Made by a program: the position numbers and the translations under genes | Part shown: piece by piece, positions 1 to 7,486 of the stretch | Layout of the letters: each line of letters begins with the position of its first letter | Numbering within the stretch: position 1 is the stretch's first letter | Origin: Hyphomicrobiaceae bacterium | Lineage (GTDB): Bacteria; Pseudomonadota; Alphaproteobacteria; Rhizobiales; Hyphomicrobiaceae | Length of the DNA stretch: 15,840 nucleotides | Direction: 5' to 3' | Assembly (NCBI GenBank): GCA_025359005.1 | Contig: JANYHP010000348.1 | Coordinates: forward strand, 1 to 15,840 | The notes under the pieces: generated by a model | The model's input: the letters and a program-made list of their open reading frames with translations, nothing else | Database searches by the model: none | Told to the model about the DNA's origin: nothing

Positions 1-5
1 TGCTG

Positions 6-446
6 ATGCCCATGACAACGGCCGCAGCCGATGTCCTCGCGCCCGTCATAGCCGCAGTCGGTCCTTGGGCGCACTACGGCACATCGGCCGCGACCTTGCA
101 CAACGGCTTCCTCGCCAGCAGCGATGGCGCTGCTCGCTTCACACTGCTCTGCAATGAAGCCCCTGCGGGCGCAGTTATAATCCGCTCACCCTGGTTGGTT
201 GGCCCCTATTTGCAGATGCTGGCGATACTGCCGTCGTTCCAGGGCGGTGGCGTCGGCGCGATCGTCCTCGATTGGTATGAGCAGCAGGCCCGCATGGCCC
301 GTCAGCGCAACGTCTGGCTCTGCGTCACCGGCATCAACACCGACGCACAGCGCTTCTACGCGCGCCACGGCTATAGCCTCGCGGGAACCCTCCCCGATCT
401 CCTGCGCGCCGGCGACGCCGAGCTGCTGATGCGGAAACAGCTGTGA
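6..446 (+). CDS. GNAT family N-acetyltransferase
   Basis: Predicted acetyl-CoA-dependent N-acetyltransferase of the GNAT fold, 146 aa; the substrate cannot be read from the sequence. The acetyl-CoA pyrophosphate-binding motif is visible at about residues 79-86 (QGGGVGAI), preceded by the usual beta-4 strand (LQMLAILPSF). It is followed by the C-terminal GNAT signature, in which an Asn-containing segment leads to FYARHGYSLAGT. Length is normal for the family. ATG codons occur at 6 and 12. The frame stays open to the left edge, so the true start could lie upstream of the window. The gene is convergent with the CoA-transferase gene, with only 28 bp between the stop codons and no obvious terminator. 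The family call is firm; the function is unknown. Confidence 0.85.
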   Translation: MPMTTAAADVLAPVIAAVGPWAHYGTSAATLHNGFLASSDGAARFTLLCNEAPAGAVIIRSPWLVGPYLQMLAILPSFQGGGVGAIVLDWYEQQARMARQRNVWLCVTGINTDAQRFYARHGYSLAGTLPDLLRAGDAELLMRKQL

Positions 447-474
447 GTCCCAAACGGCGCCGCCGCCCTCAACC

Positions 475-489
475 CTAGTGTTCCGGCGC
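475..489 (+). repeat. partial CTAG-element arm at the CoA-transferase stop
   Basis: CTAGTGTTCCGGCGC is identical to the first 15 bases of hairpin copy 1 (7397-7411). No matching second arm is visible within about 100 bp. On the minus strand it encodes the last residues and TAG stop of the CoA-transferase. It may be a remnant of the element or a coincidence. Confidence 0.4.
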
Positions 490-1659
490 CGGCAGCGCCG
501 CCGCAATCTCCGCCTCCGACAAGCCGGCCGCACGCAGGACGCGTTCGGTATCCGCGCCTAGCATCGGCGGCGGCAAATCGGGCGTCGTCTCCAGGCCATC
601 GAAGGAAATGGGCTGTCGCAGTGTGCGCTTGACCGGCGTCTCGCTGGCAAAATTCGGCGTGAAGAACCCCACCGCCGCCAGATGCGGATCGTCCAGCAGA
701 TCCTTCGGTCGGTTGATCACCGAGTGCGGAATATCGAGCCGCGCAAACGTTTCAAGCCAGGCAGCGGTCGACCGCGTCGGCATCGCTTCGGCGACGATGC
801 CATAGAGCTTTTCGAAGTTGCGGCTCCGCTCGGTCGCGTCGGTAAACCAAGCCTCCTCCGACAAGTCCGCCCGCCCGATCTCGGCAAAAAACCGGCTCCA
901 GTGCGCCGCTGTGTATGGCAGCGCGCCGATCCATCCGTCCTGTGTCTGATAGGGCCGCCGATCGCGCGCCAACATGCGTTGATAGCCGGCCGTCGTGGCA
1001 TCGCCCCACGTCGCGCCCGACAGGTGCTCATTGAGATTGAACGCCGTCATCGCTTCAAACATCGGGATCTCGACATACCCCGGCACGGCGCCCGACCGCT
1101 CCCGGTGCAGCAGCGCCGCCAGCACCGCGTACGCCAGATGCAACCCCGTCACCTTGTCGGCGATGATCGACGGCGCATAGAGGGGCGTGCCGTCGCGCGC
1201 CTCGAACAACCCGGCAAAGCCCGACGCCGCCTGGATCACATCGTCATAGGCCGGTCGCCCCGCGTACGGCCCGTCGCGCCCAAAGCCCACCGCCGCGCAA
1301 TAAATAATCCGTGCGTTCAGCGCCCGCACCGCGTCGAAGCCGAAGCCGAGCCTGTCGAGCGCGTCCTGCCGCATGTTGTGGACCAGCACATCGGCCGTCG
1401 GGATCAGTTTCTCCAGGGCCCGCTTGCCGCCCGGTATCTTCAGGTCAAGCACCACCGACGTCTTGTTGCGGTTGTTGTTGGCAAAGATCGCCGACATGCC
1501 CGGTGCCGCCGTCGGCGCGATCGGCCGCATACTGTCGCCCTCGGGGCCCTCGATCTTGATGATCTCCGCGCCGAGATCACCCAGGATCTGCGCGCCGTAG
1601 GGGCCGAGGATGACCGCCGTCAGGTCGATGATGCGGATGCCTTTGAGGATCGGAAACAT
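475..1659 (-). CDS. CaiB/BaiF family (family III) CoA-transferase
   Basis: Predicted cytosolic enzyme moving CoA between carboxylic acids (formyl-CoA transferase/CaiB type), 394 aa, the usual length. The N-terminus (FPILKGIRIIDLTAVILGPY) is the classic family start and supports the ATG at 1659. The frame also allows a GTG at 1713, which would add 18 residues not expected in the family. The segment RPAYDDVIQAASG at about residues 135-147 holds the Asp (D139) matching the catalytic Asp of formyl-CoA transferase. The acyl group is unknown. It lies 60 bp downstream of the glycosyltransferase gene on the same strand, so cotranscription is possible but functionally unexplained. The TAG stop falls in CTAG at the start of a 15-bp sequence shared with a hairpin element at 7397. 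Confidence 0.9.
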   Translation of the reverse strand: MFPILKGIRIIDLTAVILGPYGAQILGDLGAEIIKIEGPEGDSMRPIAPTAAPGMSAIFANNNRNKTSVVLDLKIPGGKRALEKLIPTADVLVHNMRQDALDRLGFGFDAVRALNARIIYCAAVGFGRDGPYAGRPAYDDVIQAASGFAGLFEARDGTPLYAPSIIADKVTGLHLAYAVLAALLHRERSGAVPGYVEIPMFEAMTAFNLNEHLSGATWGDATTAGYQRMLARDRRPYQTQDGWIGALPYTAAHWSRFFAEIGRADLSEEAWFTDATERSRNFEKLYGIVAEAMPTRSTAAWLETFARLDIPHSVINRPKDLLDDPHLAAVGFFTPNFASETPVKRTLRQPISFDGLETTPDLPPPMLGADTERVLRAAGLSEAEIAAALPAPEH

Positions 1660-1719
1660 GCGGGCGCGCTCGGTCTGTGATGGGGTCACACCCAAGCTAA
1701 CACACCGCTGCACACCGCG

Positions 1720-2727
1720 TCATGGCCTGTGGTTTGGTCGCGAAGAACCGCGCCGCGCATGGAACCAGCCGACCAGCGCGCCGGTCGCCAGCAAGGCGGC
1801 CAGCAGCGCGGTCACCGGATAGGCAGCCGATAGCACCGCCAGCGCGACCAGCACGACGTTCAGCCCCGCCACGTGCAGCGACACGTCCGCGTGCCCCATC
1901 CCCGACAGCACGGCCCGCTGATAGGCATGCTCCCGATGCGCCTCCCAGGGCCTGGCGCCGCGGCGCAGCCGGTCGAGCAGCGTTGTCGTCGCGTCCGCCA
2001 GGAAATACAGCGGCAGGATCAGCGCCGCCGCCCAATGCCCGCGCATGCCCAGGTCCAGCATCAGCAGCCCGAAGACCAGCCCCAGCGGAATGCTGCCCAC
2101 ATCGCCCATGAAGATGCGCGCGGGCGCCCAATTCCACACCAGATAGCCTGCCCCCGCCGCTGCAACGCCCAGTGCCAGCTCCGGCAATGAGGTCACGAGC
2201 GTCGGCTCGCCCGGCCAGTACGAATTGACGAGCACATACCCGGCGCCGACAGCCACCGCCTCGACCCCAGCCAATCCGTCGATCCCATCCATGAAATTGG
2301 TGAGATTGATCACCCAAAGCCATGCGACCGCAGCCAGCGCCCGTTCCACGCCGATCGGCAGTGCCGGCATGATCCGCGCACTGTCCGGCAGGCTCCACAA
2401 CAGGGTCGCCACCACCAGCGCCTGCACCGGAAAGCGCACGCTGGGTGGCAACGGCGTTCGGTCGTCGATCCACGACAGCGTCGCCAGGACTGCGATCGCC
2501 GCCAGCAGCACGACATGCAAGCGCCCCAGCGACGGCACGGCGATCAGCCAGACGGTGAGCGCTGCCGCCATCATGCCGAGCCCACCCCCCACCGGCGTCG
2601 GTGCCGTGTGCAGCCCGCGGTCTGTCGGCGGCGCCAACCGCCGCGTGCCTCGCGCAGCGGCCAGCACCAGCCCGGTCAGCCCCCAGCTCAGCAGCCCCGC
2701 CGCAAATGCGCTGTACAAGTAATGCAT
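1720..2727 (-). CDS. glycosyltransferase family 4 protein (WecA/MraY-type sugar-1-phosphate transferase)
   Basis: Predicted polytopic inner-membrane enzyme that transfers a sugar-1-phosphate from a UDP-sugar onto undecaprenyl phosphate, starting a lipid-linked glycan (O-antigen or capsule type). With the ATG at 2727 it is 335 aa. Family motifs appear in order: DRGLHTAPTPVGGG at 36-49, the Mg-binding DDR at 88-90, NLTNFMDGIDGLAG at 141-154, MGDVGS at 208-213, and the cytoplasmic HREHAYQR at 264-271. These match the WecA/WbpL branch rather than MraY itself. Roughly ten hydrophobic segments fill the rest. An upstream GTG at 2817 would add 30 non-hydrophobic residues; I prefer 2727 because the membrane-starting N-terminus is typical. 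No other polysaccharide gene is visible nearby. Confidence 0.88.
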   Translation of the reverse strand: MHYLYSAFAAGLLSWGLTGLVLAAARGTRRLAPPTDRGLHTAPTPVGGGLGMMAAALTVWLIAVPSLGRLHVVLLAAIAVLATLSWIDDRTPLPPSVRFPVQALVVATLLWSLPDSARIMPALPIGVERALAAVAWLWVINLTNFMDGIDGLAGVEAVAVGAGYVLVNSYWPGEPTLVTSLPELALGVAAAGAGYLVWNWAPARIFMGDVGSIPLGLVFGLLMLDLGMRGHWAAALILPLYFLADATTTLLDRLRRGARPWEAHREHAYQRAVLSGMGHADVSLHVAGLNVVLVALAVLSAAYPVTALLAALLATGALVGWFHARRGSSRPNHRP

Positions 2728-2995
2728 GCCGCCCCCGCGCCGTGAGGTCACGCCCCACCCATCCTGCCGTGGCCATAGAGCGCCGCTATTGCTCCCGCAA
2801 TCCCGCTTTCGATACACAGTTGACGGCCCATTGATCGGCCCCGCAGAGTTCGCTGAAGTGGCCTATCCGGTTCAGCGATAAAACTCGGCGTGTTCAGACA
2901 AGCCACCACCCTATTCGCCGCAATGGATTTGTCGCCCAGGCCCTGATAGGAGGCAGCACACCCTCACAATTCCTGATCAGAAAGCGCGTCCGCGC

Positions 2996-4888
2996 ATGTC
3001 CCGCCTGCTCCTGACCCTCGACGATATCCACCTTCGGTTCGGCGCCGATCCGCTGCTTGAAGGCGCCAGCATGGCCGTGGCCGAGGGCGACCGCCTCTGC
3101 GTCGTCGGCCGCAATGGCTCCGGCAAGTCCAGCCTGCTCAAGGTTGCCGCAGGGCTGCTGCAGCCCGATGGCGGCACGCGCTTCGCCCACCCCGAGGCGC
3201 GCATCTCCTATCTCGCCCAGGAGGCGGATTTCGCCGGCTTCGCCACCAGCGCCGAAGTGGTCGAATCAGCGCTCGGCCCCTTGGACGACCCAAGGCGCGC
3301 CCGCCGGCGGCTCGAAGTGCTCGGCCTCACCGGCGCCGAAGACCCAGCCCACCTATCGGGTGGCGAAGCACGCCGCCTCGCCATCGCCCGCGCGCTCGCC
3401 GGCGAGCCGGACGTGCTGCTGCTCGACGAACCCACCAACCACCTTGATCTGCCCGCCATTGCCTGGCTCGAAAAAGAGATCGGATCGTTGAAAGCCGCCG
3501 TCGTGCTCATCAGCCATGATCGGCGCTTCCTCGAGACGCTGTCGCGCACCACGCTCTGGCTCGACCGCGGCAAGGCGCGCCGCATCGAGCAGGGCTTCGG
3601 CAGCTTCGAAGCCTGGCGCGACGACATCCTCGAGCAGGAGGAAGCCGAACGCCACAAGCTCGACCGCAGGATCGCGCGCGAGCAGAAATGGATGCACGGC
3701 GGTGTCACCGGCCGCCGCAAGCGCAACATGCGCCGCGTCCGCGAACTGGCCGGCATGCGCGAGCAGAAGGCCGAGGCCCGCCACCTCAAGGGCGACGCGG
3801 TCATGCAGGCATCCGACGCCGCCGAAAGCGGCAAGCGCGTCATCGAAGCCAAGGGCATTTCCAAGACCTTCGACGGCCACGCGGTCGTCAAGCCGTTCTC
3901 CATCCGCATCGCCCGCGGCGATCGGCTGGGCATCGTCGGCCCCAATGGCGCTGGTAAAACGACACTACTCAAGCTGCTCACCGGTGAGCTGGCGCCCGAC
4001 ACCGGCACCATCCAGCTTGGCACCAACTTGGAAATGGTCACCCTCGACCAGCGCCGCGACGACCTCGATCCCGAATGCACGCTGTCGGACGCGTTGACCG
4101 GCGGCCGCAGTGACCAGGTCGTCATCAACGGCCAGGCCCGCCACGTCACCGCCTACATGCGCGACTTCCTCTTCGATGCAGACCAGGCCCGCACGCCCCT
4201 GCGCGTCCTCTCCGGCGGCGAACGCGCCCGCGTCATGCTGGCGCGCTCGCTCGCCAAACCCGCCAATCTGCTGATCCTCGACGAGCCCACCAACGACCTC
4301 GATCTCGAAACGCTCGACCTGTTGCAGGAAATGCTCGCCGGCTTCGACGGCACGCTTTTGCTCGTCAGTCACGATCGCGACTTCATCGACCGGGTGGTAA
4401 CGTCAACGCTCGCCAGCGACGGCGACGGCGTCTGGACCGAATACGCCGGCGGCTACTCCGATATGATCGCGCAGAAGGCGCTAACCGCGCCGCCCAAACC
4501 GATGTCCAAGCGTGAAGCCAAGGCCGCCGCCGCGTCAGCCGCCACAGCTGGCGCCACCGTGTCCGCCGCCGTGTCCGCTTCGGGCACAGCGCCCAATCAC
4601 GCCGCATCCACGCAAGCCGCACCATCTGCGTCAGCGCCACAAGGCACCCGCCGCAAACTCACCTTCAAGGAAAGGCACGCCCTCGAGACCCTCCCCAAGG
4701 AGATCGAGACCCTGGCCCGCGAACTGGCCGACCTTGAAAAGAAGATCGCCGACCCCGCCCTCTACACCCGCGACCGCGCCGCGTTCGACACCATCTCCAC
4801 CCGCATCGCCACCGCCAAATCCCGCCAGTCCGCCGCCGAAGACCAGTGGCTCGAACTCGAAATGCTGCGCGCTGAAGTGGAGGGGTAG
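2996..4888 (+). CDS. ABC-F family ATP-binding protein (Uup-like)
   Basis: Soluble tandem ATPase without membrane domains, 630 aa. ABC-F proteins act on ribosomes in translation or stress tolerance. First nucleotide domain: Walker A GRNGSGKSS at 38-46, signature LSGGE near 119, Walker B and H-loop region LLLDEPTNHLD near 140-150. An Arg-rich inter-domain linker follows (RRKRNMRRVRELAGMREQKAEARH). Second domain: GPNGAGKTT near 315, LSGGERARVMLARSL near 404, LILDEPTNDLD near 425. The tail has an Ala/Ser-rich linker at about 505-555 and a coiled coil (KERHALETLPKEIETLAREL), as in Uup. The N-terminus at ATG 2996 fits the family, but no Shine-Dalgarno lies close to it; TAGGAGG at 2947-2953 is too far. 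It is divergent from the glycosyltransferase gene across 268 bp. Confidence 0.93.
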   Translation: MSRLLLTLDDIHLRFGADPLLEGASMAVAEGDRLCVVGRNGSGKSSLLKVAAGLLQPDGGTRFAHPEARISYLAQEADFAGFATSAEVVESALGPLDDPRRARRRLEVLGLTGAEDPAHLSGGEARRLAIARALAGEPDVLLLDEPTNHLDLPAIAWLEKEIGSLKAAVVLISHDRRFLETLSRTTLWLDRGKARRIEQGFGSFEAWRDDILEQEEAERHKLDRRIAREQKWMHGGVTGRRKRNMRRVRELAGMREQKAEARHLKGDAVMQASDAAESGKRVIEAKGISKTFDGHAVVKPFSIRIARGDRLGIVGPNGAGKTTLLKLLTGELAPDTGTIQLGTNLEMVTLDQRRDDLDPECTLSDALTGGRSDQVVINGQARHVTAYMRDFLFDADQARTPLRVLSGGERARVMLARSLAKPANLLILDEPTNDLDLETLDLLQEMLAGFDGTLLLVSHDRDFIDRVVTSTLASDGDGVWTEYAGGYSDMIAQKALTAPPKPMSKREAKAAAASAATAGATVSAAVSASGTAPNHAASTQAAPSASAPQGTRRKLTFKERHALETLPKEIETLARELADLEKKIADPALYTRDRAAFDTISTRIATAKSRQSAAEDQWLELEMLRAEVEG

Positions 4889-5226
4889 GAGCAAGCGTCT
4901 GTCGCATGGAAGCCCGCGTGCACCTGACGCTTCCACAGCAAGCGCGAACCCAAAACCGCACTCCGCCCATCACCACTATGCTTAGCGATTGACCCGGAGC
5001 GGAAGCGAGGGCTTCGTGAATAGTAGGGTGCAATAGCGAAGCGTATTGCACCATTGCACTAGCCGAACGCTGGCCGAACGGTGCAATACGGCCTACGGGC
5101 CTATTGCACCCTACACGTACCGTTTCGCCAAGGCAGACCAAGCTTCGGTTGGGGCGCTCATCACCGCATTTGGGCTGGCAGCTCGGATGCTGCATGCACA
5201 GAGACGAGACAGCTCCACCCGCCCCC
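4889..5226. other. 338-bp gene-free interval with palindromic repeat
   Basis: No convincing gene is seen between the ABC-F stop and the DUF2794 stop, which are convergent. Short frames here lack family character and cross the palindromes. The centre (5023-5114) is a composite inverted repeat, listed separately. Smaller inverted repeats are AAGCGTC at 4893-4899 with GACGCTT at 4926-4932, and GGAAGC at 4908-4913 with GCTTCC at 4929-4934. None is followed by a T-run, so I do not call a rho-independent terminator. I see nothing specific in 5115-5226. Confidence 0.6.
5023..5114. repeat. composite REP-like palindrome with four copies of a 9-bp arm
   Basis: Outer 13-bp perfect inverted repeat: GTAGGGTGCAATA at 5023-5035 and TATTGCACCCTAC at 5102-5114. 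The same 9-bp arm recurs inside in both orientations. This gives two nested hairpins. Hairpin A is 5027-5052 (GGTGCAATA, GCGAAGCG loop, TATTGCACC). Hairpin B is 5080-5110, with an extra GGCC-TACG-GGCC inner stem, so its RNA would carry a C(UACG)G tetraloop. The spacer 5053-5079 holds a direct repeat GCCGAACG (5062-5069, 5073-5080). This looks like a repetitive extragenic palindrome pair, but I cannot test copy number from one window. Confidence 0.75.
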
Positions 5227-5649
5227 TTACCGCCCCACCACTCTCACCCGCGTGTCCAAAACCTCGAGCACGCGCGGCAGCTCATGCCCGCGCTTCAGGA
5301 TCAGCCCGGTCGGCGTGATGACCGAGAACGCACCCTGCTTCCGCGCCAGCTTCGGCGTCTTCTCGATGCGGTAGAGCGGCACCTCGCTGGTCCGCCGGAA
5401 AATGGAGAACACGGCCGTCTCACGCCCGAAATCCATCGCGTAATCCCGCGCCTCGCCCTCCGCCTGCAAGCGCCCGTAGGTGGCGAGGATCGCACTCAGT
5501 TCCGCCCGGGTGAACGCGGTCACCGACGCGAACGTTTGCGAACTGGATTGGCCTGCGTGGGGCGCGCCTGATTGCAGCTGTGCCCCGGCGCGACGCCTGA
5601 AACTGCTAAGCTTTATGGGTTCTGCGTCCTCCGGCTCTGCATTCACCAT
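5227..5649 (-). CDS. DUF2794 domain-containing protein
   Basis: Small protein of unknown function, 140 aa from the ATG at 5649. That start has a strong Shine-Dalgarno (GGAGG about six bases upstream). A GTG at 5694 would add 15 residues and is less likely. The C-terminal hundred residues carry the DUF2794 pattern: FTRAELSAILATYGRLQAEGE, RDYAMDFGRETAVFSIFRR, then EVPLYRIEKTPKLARKQGAF and TGLILKRGHELPRVLEVLDTR. The N-terminal 40 residues are polar, Ser/Gln/Ala-rich and probably disordered. There is no signal peptide or membrane segment. The family is, as far as I know, alphaproteobacterial and uncharacterised. It is divergent from the FAH-family gene across 158 bp. Confidence 0.85.
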   Translation of the reverse strand: MVNAEPEDAEPIKLSSFRRRAGAQLQSGAPHAGQSSSQTFASVTAFTRAELSAILATYGRLQAEGEARDYAMDFGRETAVFSIFRRTSEVPLYRIEKTPKLARKQGAFSVITPTGLILKRGHELPRVLEVLDTRVRVVGR

Positions 5650-5807
5650 CAGGCCCTCCACGGTTGTCCCCCAAGTCTGTCGCGCACCCGTCACAATTTC
5701 AAGAGCGATCCCACGTTTCGGCGCTACAATTCAGCGCCCGCCTCTGCTAAGCCCGCCCATCGTCCTGTCCGAAACCCACCTTCTTGTCCCAAACGAGACC
5801 CACGCCG

Positions 5808-6491
5808 ATGACCTACGTCTTCCCGCCCCAGCCGATCCCCACCCTGCCTGTCGTCGGCACCGACAAGCTGTTCCCCGTCCACCGCATCTACTGCGTCGGC
5901 CGCAACTACGAGGAACACGCCCGCGAGATGGGCCACGACCCCAAGAAAGAGGCGCCCTTTTTCTTTCAGAAAAACCCCGGCAATCTTCTGCTCGCCGACA
6001 CCATGCCCTACCCTGACAAAACCAGCGATTTCCATTTCGAGATCGAGTTGGTCGTGGCGCTGCAATCGGGCGGCAAGAACATCGCCGCCGCCGACGCCAT
6101 GAAGCACGTCTTCGGCTACGCCGTCGGCCTCGACATGACGCGCCGCGATCTCCAGTCCGACATGAAGAAGGCCGGCCGCCCCTGGGAAATCGGCAAGGCG
6201 TTCGAGCAATCAGCGCCCTGCACCAAGCTGCACCCGGCGTCCAAGATCGGCCACCCAGCCAAGGGCGCCATCTGGGTCGATGTGAACGGCGAACGCCGCC
6301 AGACCGGCGATCTCGCCCAGATGATCTGGGACGTGTCCAACCAGATCGCGTTCCTCTCCGGCCTGTTCGAGCTGCGCGCTGGCGATCTCATCTTCACCGG
6401 CACCCCCGCCGGCGTCGGCGCCGTCAAGAAGGGCGACAAGCTGCACGGCCACGTCGACGGCGTCGACGACATCCGCATCGCGGTCGTCTAA
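5808..6491 (+). CDS. fumarylacetoacetate hydrolase family protein (fumarylpyruvate hydrolase-like)
   Basis: Predicted metal-dependent hydrolase cleaving a C-C bond in a beta-diketo acid, 227 aa, the length of the short FAH forms such as fumarylpyruvate hydrolase of the gentisate pathway. The N-terminal pattern FPVHRIYCVGRNYEEHAREMG followed by PFFFQKNP is typical of that subgroup. Metal ligands are readable: E78 and E80 in FHFEIELVV, and D109 in GYAVGLDMTRRD. The C-terminal TGTPAGVGAVKKGD loop is also present. ATG 5808 fits the family N-terminus; an in-frame TTG at 5784 is less likely. It is followed after 26 bp by a DapA-like gene on the same strand, suggesting a two-gene catabolic operon. 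The exact substrate is inferred, not shown. Confidence 0.9.
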   Translation: MTYVFPPQPIPTLPVVGTDKLFPVHRIYCVGRNYEEHAREMGHDPKKEAPFFFQKNPGNLLLADTMPYPDKTSDFHFEIELVVALQSGGKNIAAADAMKHVFGYAVGLDMTRRDLQSDMKKAGRPWEIGKAFEQSAPCTKLHPASKIGHPAKGAIWVDVNGERRQTGDLAQMIWDVSNQIAFLSGLFELRAGDLIFTGTPAGVGAVKKGDKLHGHVDGVDDIRIAVV

Positions 6492-6517
6492 GCAGTGCGA
6501 GGAGAGGGGAAGCAGCC

Positions 6518-7414
6518 ATGACCACACACTTCCACGGCGTCTTCCCCTACCTCGTGTCGCCCGTCGACTCCGATGGCCGCGTGTTGACCGACGTGCTCGC
6601 GCGCCTCTCCGCCGATCTCATCGCCAAGGGCGTGCACGGCCTAACGCCGCTCGGCTCGACCGGGGAATTCGCCTACCTGAGTGAGCCTCAAAAGACGGCC
6701 GTCGTCGAAACGGTGATCGCGGCCGCCGCCAAACGCGTGCCCGTGATCGCCGGCGTCGCGTCCACCTCCATCGCTGACGCCGTCCGCCAGGCGCGCACCT
6801 GGGAACGCCTCGGCGCCGACGGCATCCTGGCAGTGCTGGAAGCCTATTTCCCCATCGATGATGCTGGCGTCGTCGCCTATTTCACCGCCATTGCCAACGC
6901 TGTCTCGCTGCCGGTGGTGCTCTATACCAACCCCAACTTCCAACGCTCCGATCTGACTATTCCGGCCGTCGTCGCCCTGAGCAAAGTGCCCAACATTGTC
7001 GGCATCAAGGATGCCTCCAACAACACCGGCCGCCTGCTCTCCATCCTCAACGCCACCGACGGCCGCATGCAGATCTTCGCCGCTTCCGCCCACATTCCAG
7101 CGGCCGTCATGCTGATCGGCGGCTCCGGTTGGATGGCGGGCCCCGCCTGCGCCGTGCCCGAGGCGTCGGTGCAACTCTACGACCTCTGCCGCGCCGCCCG
7201 ATGGCCCGAAGCCATGGCGCTGCAACGCAAGCTGTGGGCGCTCAACCAGGCGTTCGCCAAGCACAACCTGGCGGCCTGCATCAAGGGCGCGCTGGAGATG
7301 CAGGGCTACGCCGTCGGGGCCCCCATCCCGCCGCAAGCGCCCTTGTCGGCGGCCGGGCGCGCCGAGGTCCGCTCAGCCCTTGAAGCCGTCGGCGCTCTAG
7401 TGTTCCGGCGCTGA
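6518..7414 (+). CDS. dihydrodipicolinate synthase/N-acetylneuraminate lyase family protein
   Basis: Class I (Schiff-base) aldolase/lyase of the DapA/NanA superfamily, 298 aa. Visible family features are GSTGEF at 46-51, Tyr136 in VVLYTNP, and the Schiff-base Lys164 in GIKDAS; the 28-residue Tyr-Lys spacing is the family norm. A strong Shine-Dalgarno (AGGAGAGG) precedes the ATG. True DapA usually has GTTGE and lies in lysine operons. The GSTGEF form and the FAH-family neighbour instead point to a catabolic lyase, possibly processing a 2-oxo acid derivative. The last five codons (LVFRR) and the TGA lie inside a hairpin element starting at 7397, so the native C-terminus was probably altered by it. 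Confidence 0.88.
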   Translation: MTTHFHGVFPYLVSPVDSDGRVLTDVLARLSADLIAKGVHGLTPLGSTGEFAYLSEPQKTAVVETVIAAAAKRVPVIAGVASTSIADAVRQARTWERLGADGILAVLEAYFPIDDAGVVAYFTAIANAVSLPVVLYTNPNFQRSDLTIPAVVALSKVPNIVGIKDASNNTGRLLSILNATDGRMQIFAASAHIPAAVMLIGGSGWMAGPACAVPEASVQLYDLCRAARWPEAMALQRKLWALNQAFAKHNLAACIKGALEMQGYAVGAPIPPQAPLSAAGRAEVRSALEAVGALVFRR

Positions 7415-7473
7415 CATTTGCTTCCCTTCGCGGCATGTTGGTGAGCAAATGTCAGCGCCAGAAGGAACACTAG
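7397..7473 (+). repeat. CTAG-ended hairpin element, copy 1
   Basis: 77-nt imperfect palindrome. Outer arms of 10 bp: CTAGTGTTCC at 7397-7406 with GGAACACTAG at 7464-7473. A one-sided 4-nt bulge AGAA sits at 7460-7463. Inner arms of 15 bp: GGCGCTGACATTTGC at 7407-7421 with GCAAATGTCAGCGCC at 7445-7459. The loop is 23 nt (7422-7444). It overlaps the end of the DapA-like gene and supplies its stop codon. It could act as a transcript-end or stability hairpin, but has no T-run. Confidence 0.85.
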
Positions 7474-7486
7474 CAACATTAGGTTT

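Noticed and set aside
682..1680. Plus-strand open frame of 332 codons antisense to the CoA-transferase
   Set aside because: It is opposite a complete family III CoA-transferase, and the product is Arg-rich with no recognisable motif.
2819..2850. TTGACG in the gap between the glycosyltransferase and ABC-F genes as a possible ABC-F promoter
   Set aside because: No acceptable -10 box occurs 16-18 bp downstream, so it was not annotated.
2947..2953. Perfect Shine-Dalgarno-like TAGGAGG upstream of the ABC-F gene
   Set aside because: It is 42 bp from the ATG and no usable start codon lies at proper spacing; an in-frame ATT at 2969 is about 15 bases away.
5046..5571. Overlapping plus-strand frames across the palindrome and DUF2794 region
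   Set aside because: They cross a repeat and lie antisense to the DUF2794 gene; compositions are atypical and no start signals are seen.
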